DNA of 64,000 nucleotides from CALJTV01 sp036821185 (GTDB taxonomy: Bacteria > Chloroflexota > Dehalococcoidia > GIF9 > UBA5629), in the NCBI GenBank assembly GCA_036821185.1, contig DAISKD010000001.1:310001-374000 (forward strand), in the 5' to 3' direction. The notes beneath the pieces were generated by a model. It saw nothing but the letters and a program-made list of their open reading frames with translations. It was not told the origin of the DNA and did no database searches. The translations under genes and the position numbers were made by a program. Position 1 is the first letter of the stretch, and each line of letters starts with the position of its first letter. Positions 16,682 through 24,563 of the stretch are shown piece by piece.

Positions 16682-17920
16682 ATGGGGAAAATATACATAA
16701 TCGACGTGACCAATAGAGATGGTGTACAGACCGCTAATCTTGGACTATCTAAGCTTGAAAAGACGATGATTAATCTTTACCTCAATGAAATGGGGGTATT
16801 TCAGTCTGAATTTGGCTTTCCCACTACACGCCACGAGACTTACTACCTGCAAGCAAATTTGGAACTGGCCGAGATGGGTGTGCTGAAACCGATCAGGTTA
16901 GGAGGATGGATACGGGCTACCGTAGAAGATGTAGAAACCGCCTTCAGGCTGGTGCCAGGGCTCAAACATCTTAACCTTTCAATATCAACTTCTGACCAGA
17001 TGATCCAGGGCAAATTCCTAGGACGCAAGACAAGGGACGACATCGTAAAAATGATGACCGATGCAGTAGATGCTGCACAACAGCATGGCGCTGAATCTAT
17101 AGGTGTCAATGCCGAAGATGCTTCCCGAACAGACCTAGATTTCTTGATCAAATTTGCAACTCAAGCAAAATTGCATGGTGCTGACCGGCTTAGATATTGT
17201 GATACACTGGGCTATGACAACCCGTTTACCATCTATGAGACCACAAGGACACTGGCAAAAGAAGTGGAGATTCCTATAGAGCTCCACTGTCATGGCGACC
17301 TCGGTATGGCAGTAGCGAATTCACTGGCCGGAGCTAAAGGTGTCATAGATGCTGGTCAAGATGCCTATATTAATACGACCGTTAACGGAATCGGTGAGCG
17401 CGCCGGAAACGCCGACCTGGTAGCAACTGTACTCGCTGTGACTAAGTCCAAGGGGTTCGCCGGAAAATACAAACTGGGAAATCATATCAAGCTCAACATG
17501 GCTTGGAAGATAGCCAAGTTTGCTAGCTACGCCTTCAAGGTACCTATACCAATTAACCAACCCGGCGTCGGCGCAAACGCATTCGCCCATGCTTCAGGCA
17601 TCCATGCCGACGGAGTCCTGAAAGACCCGCAGAACTACGAACTTTACAGTTATACCGAACTCGGGCGAGGTGAACCAGAACTTGTAGAGACAGGTAGCCA
17701 GATATGCACTGGTGAATATGGCGGCATTTCAGGCTTCAAACACGTCATGGGGAAGATGGCAGTAGAGTTCAAAGATCCCCAAGAAGCAGAGATAATACTG
17801 GAGCTGGTTAGATACGCAAACGTAGCTTGCCAGAAACCGCTTGTGGAGGATGAACTGCTATTTATCGCCAAATATCCACAAATTGCCAAGAAAATACTTA
17901 CATTGACGCCACTAGCATGA
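16682..17920 (+). CDS. Re-citrate synthase / homocitrate synthase family enzyme
   Basis: The 412-residue TIM-barrel enzyme belongs to the homocitrate/isopropylmalate synthase family, which condenses acetyl-CoA with a 2-oxoacid. Motifs are DVTNRDGVQT at residue 8, the metal-binding HCHGDLGMA, NTTVNGIGERAGNADL and HASGIHADGVLKD. The opening MGKIYIIDVTNRDGVQT and the general layout recall the Re-citrate synthases described in Clostridium kluyveri and Dehalococcoides, which replace the usual citrate synthase in anaerobes. That assignment is from memory of the family, so homocitrate synthase remains the alternative. It has its own promoter and a clear ribosome site; no leucine or lysine pathway genes flank it. 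Confidence 0.7.
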   Translation: MGKIYIIDVTNRDGVQTANLGLSKLEKTMINLYLNEMGVFQSEFGFPTTRHETYYLQANLELAEMGVLKPIRLGGWIRATVEDVETAFRLVPGLKHLNLSISTSDQMIQGKFLGRKTRDDIVKMMTDAVDAAQQHGAESIGVNAEDASRTDLDFLIKFATQAKLHGADRLRYCDTLGYDNPFTIYETTRTLAKEVEIPIELHCHGDLGMAVANSLAGAKGVIDAGQDAYINTTVNGIGERAGNADLVATVLAVTKSKGFAGKYKLGNHIKLNMAWKIAKFASYAFKVPIPINQPGVGANAFAHASGIHADGVLKDPQNYELYSYTELGRGEPELVETGSQICTGEYGGISGFKHVMGKMAVEFKDPQEAEIILELVRYANVACQKPLVEDELLFIAKYPQIAKKILTLTPLA

Positions 17921-17981
17921 TCCATCGTTAGGACAAGCTAGTTGTTTGCTTTCGGCCAGGAGTCGGCAAGACAGGCAATTG

Positions 17982-18431
17982 ATGATAGAACATAAAATCA
18001 ACTTAACACCTATTGGTACAGTGAGAAACTATGTCAACGATCCGAAACGCAAAGACTGGCAAGCAGTGGCTTCGCAGATAGTAATCAACAAAGAATTGGA
18101 AACTGCCCTGGATGGCGTGGAAGGTTTTTCCCATCTCATCATCATTTACTGGATGCACAAACTGTCTCCAGCCGAACAGCGACCAGCAAAGGTTCACCCA
18201 AAAGGCGACCGATCATTGCCTTTAACAGGAGTATTTGCAACCCGAAGCCCTGCTCGCCCTAATCCTATCGGCATGACAGTAGTAAAACTGGTTGAGCGCC
18301 GGGGAAGTATCTTAGAAGTCACAGGGCTCGATGCGCTGAATGGCACTCCCGTGCTCGATATCAAACCATACATCCCATCACACGATTCAATCCCCGAAGC
18401 TTCTGTCCCCGAATGGCTCCACGCTAGCTGA
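17982..18431 (+). CDS. trmO: tRNA N6-threonylcarbamoyladenosine methyltransferase TrmO (TsaA-like)
   Basis: The ATG at 17982 gives MIEHKINLTPIGTV, the normal start for this family; earlier in-frame codons lack support. The 149-residue product is a single-domain TsaA/YaeB (TrmO) protein, which methylates the t6A37 base of some tRNAs using SAM. Visible are LDGVEGFSHLIIIYWMH, GVFATRSPARPNPIGMTVV (the core binding segment) and LDIKPYIP. It is the short form with only the N-terminal beta-barrel. The next feature is a tRNA-Gly, but that probably reflects chance. Confidence 0.88.
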   Translation: MIEHKINLTPIGTVRNYVNDPKRKDWQAVASQIVINKELETALDGVEGFSHLIIIYWMHKLSPAEQRPAKVHPKGDRSLPLTGVFATRSPARPNPIGMTVVKLVERRGSILEVTGLDALNGTPVLDIKPYIPSHDSIPEASVPEWLHAS

Positions 18432-18452
18432 CTTCCTTGGGACAGGGCACTG

Positions 18453-18482
18453 TTGACATCGGCAACAAAAAACGGCTTTAAT
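18453..18482 (+). promoter_or_regulatory. Promoter of tRNA-Gly
   Basis: TTGACA at 18453-18458 is perfect and TTTAAT at 18477-18482 matches five of six, with an 18-nt spacer. The start would fall within a few bases of the mature tRNA end at 18493. Confidence 0.6.
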
Positions 18483-18492
18483 ATAAATACCG

Positions 18493-18567
18493 GCGGGTGT
18501 AATTCAGTGGCAGAATGCTTGCTTCCCAAGCAAGACGTCGAGGGTTCGAATCCCTTCACCCGCTCCA
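18493..18567 (+). tRNA. tRNA-Gly (anticodon CCC)
   Basis: A full cloverleaf: acceptor GCGGGTG pairs with CACCCGC, the anticodon stem CTTGC/GCAAG holds the loop TTCCCAA, and the T arm has GGTTCGAATCC. The CCA end is encoded (TCCA, 18564-18567). The anticodon CCC reads GGG. Confidence 0.95.
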
Positions 18568-18586
18568 GTACAGAATTGTCGACTCA

Positions 18587-18787
18587 TTAAAAAGCTTCTG
18601 TTACGCTATTCTCACTAGTCTCGTGCTCGTCCCTAGAATTGCCGCAGCACTCACCTATCGCCCCTTCCAGCATAAAGCCACAATTGGGGCAGACTATTGT
18701 CTCGTCGGTGACCATAGTGTCACCTTCCTCTATATAGAACTTATCCAAACCACCTAAACATCGCGGGCATACCCAAGACCTGACCAT
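18587..18787 (-). CDS. Small zinc-ribbon protein, unknown
   Basis: A 66-residue protein with two Cys pairs, CPRC near residue 8 and CPNC near residue 33, spaced like a zinc ribbon. The rest is acidic, with a further Cys-Cys near 48. There is no strong ribosome site before the ATG. It sits 45 nt downstream (in its own reading direction, after its stop) of nothing else on this strand except tRNA-Gly on the opposite strand, and 44 nt after it starts lies uvrC, read the same way. Function unknown. Confidence 0.6.
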   Translation of the reverse strand: MVRSWVCPRCLGGLDKFYIEEGDTMVTDETIVCPNCGFMLEGAIGECCGNSRDEHETSENSVTEAF

Positions 18788-18831
18788 CTTTACACTTCAT
18801 CTTTATATTATGTCAACTTTATTCAGCGTTT

Positions 18832-20643
18832 TCACAGGTACTCTTTCAACCTTCGAGCCACTTCGTAAGTCATCCCCTTCACCGCAGCCAGTTCTTCCAT
18901 TGAGGCCTCTCTGATACGCTCTACAGAGCCGAACTTAAGCAACAAAGCCCTTTTCCGCTTGCTCCCTATCCCTGGAATCTCATCAAGTACTGATGCCATG
19001 GCCTCCTTATGGCGTAATCTACGATGATATCCCAGTGCAAAACGGTGCGCCTCATCCCGTACCCTTTCAAGTAAGTGCAAAGCTGCAGAAGTCTTGGGAA
19101 TCTTAATAGGATCCGGGCTACCAGGCACGAACAATTCCTCATCCTCCTTGGCTAAGCTGGCCACTGGAATGCGCTTAAGATTAAGCTTATCCAGCACATC
19201 AAGAGCCACATTAAGATGCCCTCTACCACCATCTATCAAAATGAGGCCAGGAACCAGCGACCATTTCTCGCCATTAGTAAGAAGCCGCCTGAAACGTCTC
19301 GCTAGCACTTCACGCATCATGGCATAGTCATCAACGCGATCACTCACCGCGAGTCTGAACCGCCGATATTGGGCCGGCTTGGGAAAGCCATGCTCGAAAA
19401 CAACCATGCTACCAACTGCTAACTTTCCCCGGATATTGGACACATCATAACCTTCTATCCTCACTGGTACGGCAGGTAAACCCAGCCTATCTTTTAATTC
19501 TTCCAACGCTAACGCAGCCTGCACCGTTGAGGACTGCTTTGCCTGGTATATCAGTAACCCCTGCCGCGCATTCTCAGCAATCGTATCCATTAGCTGCTTC
19601 TTGGCTCCGCGCCGTGGCACGGCAATTTTGACGGACGACCCCCTCAGGCTTGATAGCCATGCTGTCAGAATCTCGGGTTCTTCAACCACGTATTGAAGCA
19701 AGATAAGGGGTGGAACAAAAGCGGCTGAAGTATAGTACTGCTTGACAAAGCTGGTCATAATCTGTTCGAATTTCTCACTATAAATTCCATCCAGCAGGAA
19801 ATATTCACGCCCCATTAATTTGTCGCTCCGCACAAAGAAAACCTCGACATAGGCTAGATCCTTTGCCTGTGCCATAGCGATAGCATCGTAGTTGCCTCTC
19901 ACTGTAACGGCTATTTTCTGTCCTTCGACAACTCTTTCGATGGCTTTGAGTTGATCGCGTAACATAGCCGCCCTTTCAAACTCCAGCCTCTTTGAAGCCT
20001 CTTCCATCTTTTTCTTCAGATCTCGCACTACCTGCGGGTGTTTGCCCTCGAGAAATAGAGCGACCTGTTTGATAACTTCTGCATACTGTTCTTTGGTAAC
20101 AGCTCCAATACAGGGGCCAAGACATCGGTTGATATGGTATTCCAAGCACGGCCGCGTTTCCTTCCCTGCTAAGCGTTTGGTGCAGGAGCGGAGAGGAAAT
20201 ATTTTCCTAAGTAACCTCAAAGTCTGTCGTACCGAACCAGCACTGGCAAACGGACCAAAATATTTGCCATCGTCCTTATCAAAACGCCGTGTGATTCGCA
20301 GAGCAGGCCATTCCTCCCGTAGATCAATCTTCACATATGGAAAACTCTTATCATCCTTGAGGCGGACATTATAGATCGGACGGTGTTTCTTTATTAGATT
20401 GCATTCAAGTATTAAAGCTTCCTGCTCGGAATCGGTAACAATGACTTCAACATCGTCTATACTAGCCACCAATTTCTGGTGCTTGGGAGAAAGAGCAGAA
20501 CTATGACCAAAGTAAGCCTGCACACGGGTCTGCAGGCATGCTGCCTTGCCTACATAAATGACCTCACCCTGGCTGTCTTTGAAAATGTAAACACCAGGCT
20601 TTGGTGGCAATGTTTTCAAGTGTTGAAAGGAAAATCTGGGCAC
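18832..20643 (-). CDS. uvrC: Excinuclease ABC subunit C
   Basis: The 603-residue UvrC makes both incisions in nucleotide excision repair. The N-terminal GIY-YIG domain is present as PGVYIFKD and VIYVGKA, followed by a zinc-type Cys cluster (CTKRL, CLEYHINRCLGPC), the UVR motif LEFERAAMLRDQLKAIE, the RNase-H-like second nuclease (GYDVSNIRG, LILIDGGRGHL), and a C-terminal helix-hairpin-helix pair (IPGIGSKRKRALLLKFGS). The start is GTG without a clear ribosome site. A 108-bp gap separates it from the divergent recombinase gene. Confidence 0.96.
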   Translation of the reverse strand: MPRFSFQHLKTLPPKPGVYIFKDSQGEVIYVGKAACLQTRVQAYFGHSSALSPKHQKLVASIDDVEVIVTDSEQEALILECNLIKKHRPIYNVRLKDDKSFPYVKIDLREEWPALRITRRFDKDDGKYFGPFASAGSVRQTLRLLRKIFPLRSCTKRLAGKETRPCLEYHINRCLGPCIGAVTKEQYAEVIKQVALFLEGKHPQVVRDLKKKMEEASKRLEFERAAMLRDQLKAIERVVEGQKIAVTVRGNYDAIAMAQAKDLAYVEVFFVRSDKLMGREYFLLDGIYSEKFEQIMTSFVKQYYTSAAFVPPLILLQYVVEEPEILTAWLSSLRGSSVKIAVPRRGAKKQLMDTIAENARQGLLIYQAKQSSTVQAALALEELKDRLGLPAVPVRIEGYDVSNIRGKLAVGSMVVFEHGFPKPAQYRRFRLAVSDRVDDYAMMREVLARRFRRLLTNGEKWSLVPGLILIDGGRGHLNVALDVLDKLNLKRIPVASLAKEDEELFVPGSPDPIKIPKTSAALHLLERVRDEAHRFALGYHRRLRHKEAMASVLDEIPGIGSKRKRALLLKFGSVERIREASMEELAAVKGMTYEVARRLKEYL

Positions 20644-20751
20644 TTTTTGAATTTATTGTAACACTGCAGGACAAATCAGCAAAAGCCGATCGAATACATT
20701 GTCGAGATATTAGCCCCATTTTTCCACTTTATGTTAAAATATAAACCAACA

Positions 20752-21627
20752 ATGTCTTCCCGAATTCGAGCGAATGTAGAGAGCTTTCTCCGCCACTTAG
20801 GTGAGGAGAAAAAGTATTCTCAGAACACCCTGCTTGCTTACGCAGGCGACCTTAACCAACTGGTTGACTACGCGGAGTCAGTTACACAGGGTAAATCGCA
20901 GGCAGAGCTCAGTTTGGACGCAAGACTACTGGACAGATATCTCCACTCTCTCAAAAATAAAGGATACAAAGCATCTACCATAGCACGCAAGATTGCAGCG
21001 GCTAAATCATTCATCACCTTCCTTCACGAAAGTGGGGAACTACGTGGCGATTTTACATCGATTCTAACTTCGCCTAGAGTGAAGAAGCCGACGCCAAGAC
21101 CTCTATCTGCGTCAGATATTGATAATCTGCTGGCTGAGCCAGCCAAACTCTCAACGCCAGAGGCAAAAAGGGATAAGGCAATGCTTGAATTGCTTTGCGC
21201 TACAGGATTGAGGGTCAGTGAACTTGTAGCACTGAATGTGAAAGACGTCAACGTAAAGAATAACTTCGTCAAATGCACAAGCCGCGGCTCCGTAGTAAGG
21301 GTCATACCTATCAATGCCAGAGTTGCCCAGATTGTCAAAGATTACCGGGATGGCGCGCGCCTGCAATTGACCAATGACGAAAAGGAAACTGCGCTTTTTG
21401 TAAACAGGCGAGGTGAACGGCTAACGCGTCAGGGCTTCTGGCAAATAGTGCAGACGTATACAAACAAGGCTGGACTGAATGCCAAGGTGACCCCGCGTAG
21501 TATCAGACACAGCTTTGCCATTCAAAAACTGAAAGGTGGAGCTGACCTCCAATCCGTTAAGGAGCTTCTGGGGCATGCCCATATCTCTACTACCAAAGCG
21601 TACACCCAAGTGGAGCCAATTAGTTAG
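20752..21627 (+). CDS. Tyrosine recombinase, XerC/XerD-like, with altered active site
   Basis: The product (291 residues from the ATG at 20752; an ATG seven codons upstream is also possible) has an N-terminal SAM-like core-binding domain (FLRHLGEEKKYSQNTLLAY) and a C-terminal catalytic domain. Arg I (ATGLRVSEL), Arg II (SIRHSFA), the late His (LLGHAHIS) and the nucleophile Tyr (TKAYTQV) are present. The usual His of HxxR is Arg (PRSIRH), and the beta-strand Lys of GKGNK is Arg (TSRGSVVR). It could be a diverged chromosome-dimer resolvase. The neighbours are not mobile-element genes, and no att-like repeats were seen. Confidence 0.85.
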   Translation: MSSRIRANVESFLRHLGEEKKYSQNTLLAYAGDLNQLVDYAESVTQGKSQAELSLDARLLDRYLHSLKNKGYKASTIARKIAAAKSFITFLHESGELRGDFTSILTSPRVKKPTPRPLSASDIDNLLAEPAKLSTPEAKRDKAMLELLCATGLRVSELVALNVKDVNVKNNFVKCTSRGSVVRVIPINARVAQIVKDYRDGARLQLTNDEKETALFVNRRGERLTRQGFWQIVQTYTNKAGLNAKVTPRSIRHSFAIQKLKGGADLQSVKELLGHAHISTTKAYTQVEPIS

Positions 21628-21653
21628 TTGATATGGCAAAAATGAGGTAATAC

Positions 21654-21902
21654 ATGAAGAAAAAAAGGGACAAACGAAGAAAAAAGTACAGGGCTGCCAT
21701 ACGATCACAGACACTGCCTCGGACGCCGACTCCGGTCGCTCCGGCGGCAAAAACAACGCTAGCAGCGAGTTCGCCTGCACTGGCTACTTCGGCTACACAG
21801 AAGGAAAAATACAAATATCTACTAGCTGATCTGCGACAGATAGGTATCATAGCTGGGAGCCTTTTCCTGATTCTAATAATTATGAACTTCATACTGGACT
21901 GA
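21654..21902 (+). CDS. Small single-pass membrane protein, unknown
   Basis: An 82-residue protein with a very basic start (MKKKRDKRRKKYR), a Pro/Ala/Thr-rich middle and one hydrophobic segment at about residues 62-81 (IGIIAGSLFLILIIMNFIL). A GAGGT ribosome site lies before the ATG. The N terminus should be cytoplasmic. It sits between the recombinase (26 nt upstream) and pcm (12 nt downstream), probably in one transcript. No family recognised. Confidence 0.65.
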   Translation: MKKKRDKRRKKYRAAIRSQTLPRTPTPVAPAAKTTLAASSPALATSATQKEKYKYLLADLRQIGIIAGSLFLILIIMNFILD

Positions 21903-21914
21903 AGGTAAACCTGC

Positions 21915-22550
21915 ATGGGCCTTCAAGAAAGCCGAGAGCGACTGTTTGAATCTTTACGCCGGGAGATCTCAGACAAACGTGTACTTTTGGCGATGGAGCG
22001 AGTACCCCGCGAACTCTTTGTCCCGTCAGAATCATACAATCTAGCCTACGAAGACATTCCCCTCAGTATTGGCTACGGACAGACCATTTCGCAACCTTTC
22101 ATCGTAGCCATTATGACACAGGCACTGAGCCTGCAAGGTAATGAGAAGGTACTGGAAATCGGCACTGGTAGTGGATATCAAACCGCCATTCTGGCCGAGC
22201 TTTGCCGATGGGTAGTCAGTGTCGAGCGTATTCCTGAACTTGCAAATGCAGCAAAAAGGCTCCTCGATAGGCTTGGCTACAGGAATATAGAGATCCATCT
22301 AGCAGGGGAAACCCTGGGATGGCCAGATGGTGCCCCCTACGACGCCATAATAGTTACCGCCGCAGCCCCACGGGTGCCGGACGTACTTCTGGAACAGCTC
22401 TCAACAAAAGGCAGAATGGTAATACCTGTGGGATCAAGATGGGAACAGGATCTACTCAAAGTTACCAAAAAAGAAAAGAAGGTCGTCATCGAAAACCTAG
22501 GCGGTTGTCGATTCGTGCCGCTGATAAGCAAGGACGCCTGGAACGATTGA
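21915..22550 (+). CDS. pcm: Protein-L-isoaspartate O-methyltransferase
   Basis: The 211-residue enzyme methylates isoaspartyl residues in damaged proteins so that they can return to aspartate. The family motifs are present: MERVPRELFVP, SIGYGQTISQPFIVA, the SAM motif VLEIGTGSGYQTAILAEL, VSVERIPELA, DAIIVTAAAP and GRMVIPVG. Length is normal. A GAAGG site precedes the ATG. It converges on the ferredoxin-like gene, whose end lies 13 nt further on. Confidence 0.93.
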   Translation: MGLQESRERLFESLRREISDKRVLLAMERVPRELFVPSESYNLAYEDIPLSIGYGQTISQPFIVAIMTQALSLQGNEKVLEIGTGSGYQTAILAELCRWVVSVERIPELANAAKRLLDRLGYRNIEIHLAGETLGWPDGAPYDAIIVTAAAPRVPDVLLEQLSTKGRMVIPVGSRWEQDLLKVTKKEKKVVIENLGGCRFVPLISKDAWND

Positions 22551-22563
22551 ATAAAGTAATCGT

Positions 22564-23235
22564 CTATATACCAGCTCGAGGAATAAAGATCGAAGCAACA
22601 ACTTCTTTGGGTACAAGAGCTCCCACCGGGCAGACCTGCACACAGGCTAAGCAGGCCTCGCAATCAGCCTCCGCTAAAGGCTTGCCGGCAAAAGTACTTA
22701 CGATGGTATTGATGCCTCTAAAAACGAAGTCCAGGGTTCCCGTCCCCTTCTCCTGACATGCCCAGACACACTTACCACAGAGGATGCACTTGTTGGGGTC
22801 GTATGTGAATAACGGATGACTGGAATCCACTGGCAAGTTTCTGGGTATCTGTTTCAACCGCGTGGGCTTCAATCGCAATTTCAGACGGGAGGCAATCTCC
22901 TGAAGTCCACAATGCTTATTTTTGGCACAATGGGCACAATCAAGATGGTGATGGCTGAGCAAAAACTCGAAGGCAGCCGCGCGTAGTCGGTGAACCCTCG
23001 GTGTATTAAGATGCACCACCATCCCGTCGAATGCTAGCTCCGTACAAGAGGTGACCGGGGCTTGCTTGCCTTCGACTTCCACAAAGCAGAGCCGGCAAGA
23101 GGCTAAAGGTGGATCAACCCCTCTGACAGCACAAAGGTTAGGGATGTAGAACCCATTATCAAGAGCTACCCAGAGGAGTTTCTCACCCTTCCTCGCTTTG
23201 ACTTCTACTCCTTCGATGAGCAAAGTGATCAGCAA
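22564..23235 (-). CDS. HoxU/NuoG-N-terminal-like iron-sulfur subunit
   Basis: The 223-residue protein carries a plant-type [2Fe-2S] site (Cys35, 47, 50, 64), a NuoG-type His-Cys [4Fe-4S] motif (HHHLDCAHCAKNKHCGLQ), and two ferredoxin [4Fe-4S] motifs (CILCGKCVWAC and CEACLACVQVCP). This is the layout of HoxU or the N-terminal part of NuoG and of NAD-linked formate dehydrogenases, without a catalytic domain. It would pass electrons between a flavoprotein and a hydrogenase or dehydrogenase. It is the last gene of the hydrogenase region; a 95-nt gap separates it from mobB. The start is a TTG and therefore uncertain. Confidence 0.85.
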   Translation of the reverse strand: MLITLLIEGVEVKARKGEKLLWVALDNGFYIPNLCAVRGVDPPLASCRLCFVEVEGKQAPVTSCTELAFDGMVVHLNTPRVHRLRAAAFEFLLSHHHLDCAHCAKNKHCGLQEIASRLKLRLKPTRLKQIPRNLPVDSSHPLFTYDPNKCILCGKCVWACQEKGTGTLDFVFRGINTIVSTFAGKPLAEADCEACLACVQVCPVGALVPKEVVASIFIPRAGI

Positions 23236-23330
23236 GGCAATATGAACCTGATTATTTTAATTAGAAAACTTTCTGTCCTCTTTAAACTGCGGTAGGACTA
23301 CACAAAGAATCCCAACGGGAACCCCCTACC

Positions 23331-23873
23331 TCACCTATCTTTCGCCCCTTTCTCCGTCTTCAAAAACATTTCCTCCAAAAAATCTGTCAATCGGTTAACC
23401 TCGCTGGGAGAAAAAACTCTAACTTTGCTTTCTACCGCCCTACTGCTAACAACGGCTATCAAGTTTGTCAAATCGGAGACGCTGTCCTCCTCAAGCTCCT
23501 TGCACACTTTGATCTTAGGAACATCGCTCCTTTTGAAACCCTCAGCAAGAATGACATCATAATCTGGGCCTAAAAATCGCACCGCCTCCTCCAGAGTAAC
23601 CTCACCCAAGATAGGCTTGATCAACACTACCTGCCCCACAGAGACGACCAACGTCGCTTCACTGCCCGCTCGGATATGACGCCAGCTATCTTTGTATGGC
23701 CTGTCAAAAGATAGCTCCCGAGTGGCATGCTTTATAGTTGCCACCCTGTAACCGTGCGACCTCAAGTTGGAAACAAGCGCTTCTATTAAAGTAGTCTTAC
23801 CCGATTCTGATGAACCTACTACAGCAATTATAGGTGGTACCCGTCCGGTAGCTTCCACACTAGACACTGACAA
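23331..23873 (-). CDS. mobB: Molybdopterin-guanine dinucleotide biosynthesis protein MobB
   Basis: The 180-residue protein has the P-loop GSSESGKTTL at about residue 20, followed by VATIKHA and RHIRAGSEA, and later DVILAEGFKRSDVPKI, all typical of MobB. MobB is a GTPase that aids MobA in making the guanine-dinucleotide form of the molybdenum cofactor. The start codon is TTG or a GTG two codons on. It overlaps the iscU-like gene by 14 nt. Together with the mogA-like gene it implies molybdoenzymes elsewhere in the genome. Confidence 0.88.
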   Translation of the reverse strand: MSVSSVEATGRVPPIIAVVGSSESGKTTLIEALVSNLRSHGYRVATIKHATRELSFDRPYKDSWRHIRAGSEATLVVSVGQVVLIKPILGEVTLEEAVRFLGPDYDVILAEGFKRSDVPKIKVCKELEEDSVSDLTNLIAVVSSRAVESKVRVFSPSEVNRLTDFLEEMFLKTEKGAKDR

Positions 23874-24327
23874 AGCCTTGATTTCGTCTGTAGGCCTTTC
23901 TCCAAGGCTCTCTTTTCGTAGAAATGTAATCCCTCGCTACTGCCTTTACTGCGTTCGCCGCCAGCTCAGCACAATGATAATTACCCTCCGGCAGTCCTCC
24001 CAGTGCTGCACAAATGTCCTCTGCGCTCACCGCCAGAGCCTCGGCAATATCCTTCCCTTTAATCAGTTCGGTAGCCATACTCCCACAGGCGACGGTAGCG
24101 CCACAGCCATCTGTCCAGAACGCAGCCTCCACTATCTTTGCCTCCTTCACCCTGATCCACATCTTCATCACTTCACCACATCGGCTCTTCGCGGCCACAA
24201 AACCGTCAGCATCACTAATGCTGCCAACATTTCGAGGATTCATCGCGTGGTCAATTACCGTTTCGCTATATATCTCCTTCATCCTCGCCAGTACCTGTTT
24301 CTCAAGCTCATCAAACTGGTCATCCAT
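23860..24327 (-). CDS. IscU/NifU-N-like iron-sulfur scaffold protein
   Basis: The 155-residue product matches the IscU fold: DHAMNPRNVG near residue 26, then three conserved Cys at 50 (SRCGE), 75 (TDGCGA) and 119 (NYHCAELA). The Asp that usually follows the first Cys-Gly is Glu here. IscU-type proteins assemble Fe-S clusters before transfer. No cysteine desulfurase lies beside it. It follows the mvhA gene after 236 nt and overlaps mobB, so it may serve the hydrogenase and molybdoenzyme machinery. The C-terminal 25 residues are basic and extra to the family core. Confidence 0.85.
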   Translation of the reverse strand: MDDQFDELEKQVLARMKEIYSETVIDHAMNPRNVGSISDADGFVAAKSRCGEVMKMWIRVKEAKIVEAAFWTDGCGATVACGSMATELIKGKDIAEALAVSAEDICAALGGLPEGNYHCAELAANAVKAVARDYISTKREPWRKAYRRNQGFVSV

Positions 24328-24563
24328 TTCGGCGCATCCTTCGATTGCTTCGGTTCCGCAGGACTAATAGTACGCTGTCTTCACCATTGCTGAGATCATA
24401 AACCGTTAGTCCATAGAACCTAGCTCGCCTCCAACCTTAGCATAGCAACCCCACAAACAACACGCAACTAAGGCTGGACAGCAAATGTAAGGTCCTTTAG
24501 TCCGCTACTGGGACATGCATATATACGAAATTAGGCAACTTGTGCTGCAAAGTTCTTGAGACA

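Noticed and set aside
16682..17920. NifV-type homocitrate synthase for nitrogenase
   Set aside because: No nif genes are nearby, and the N-terminal pattern resembles Re-citrate synthases more closely.
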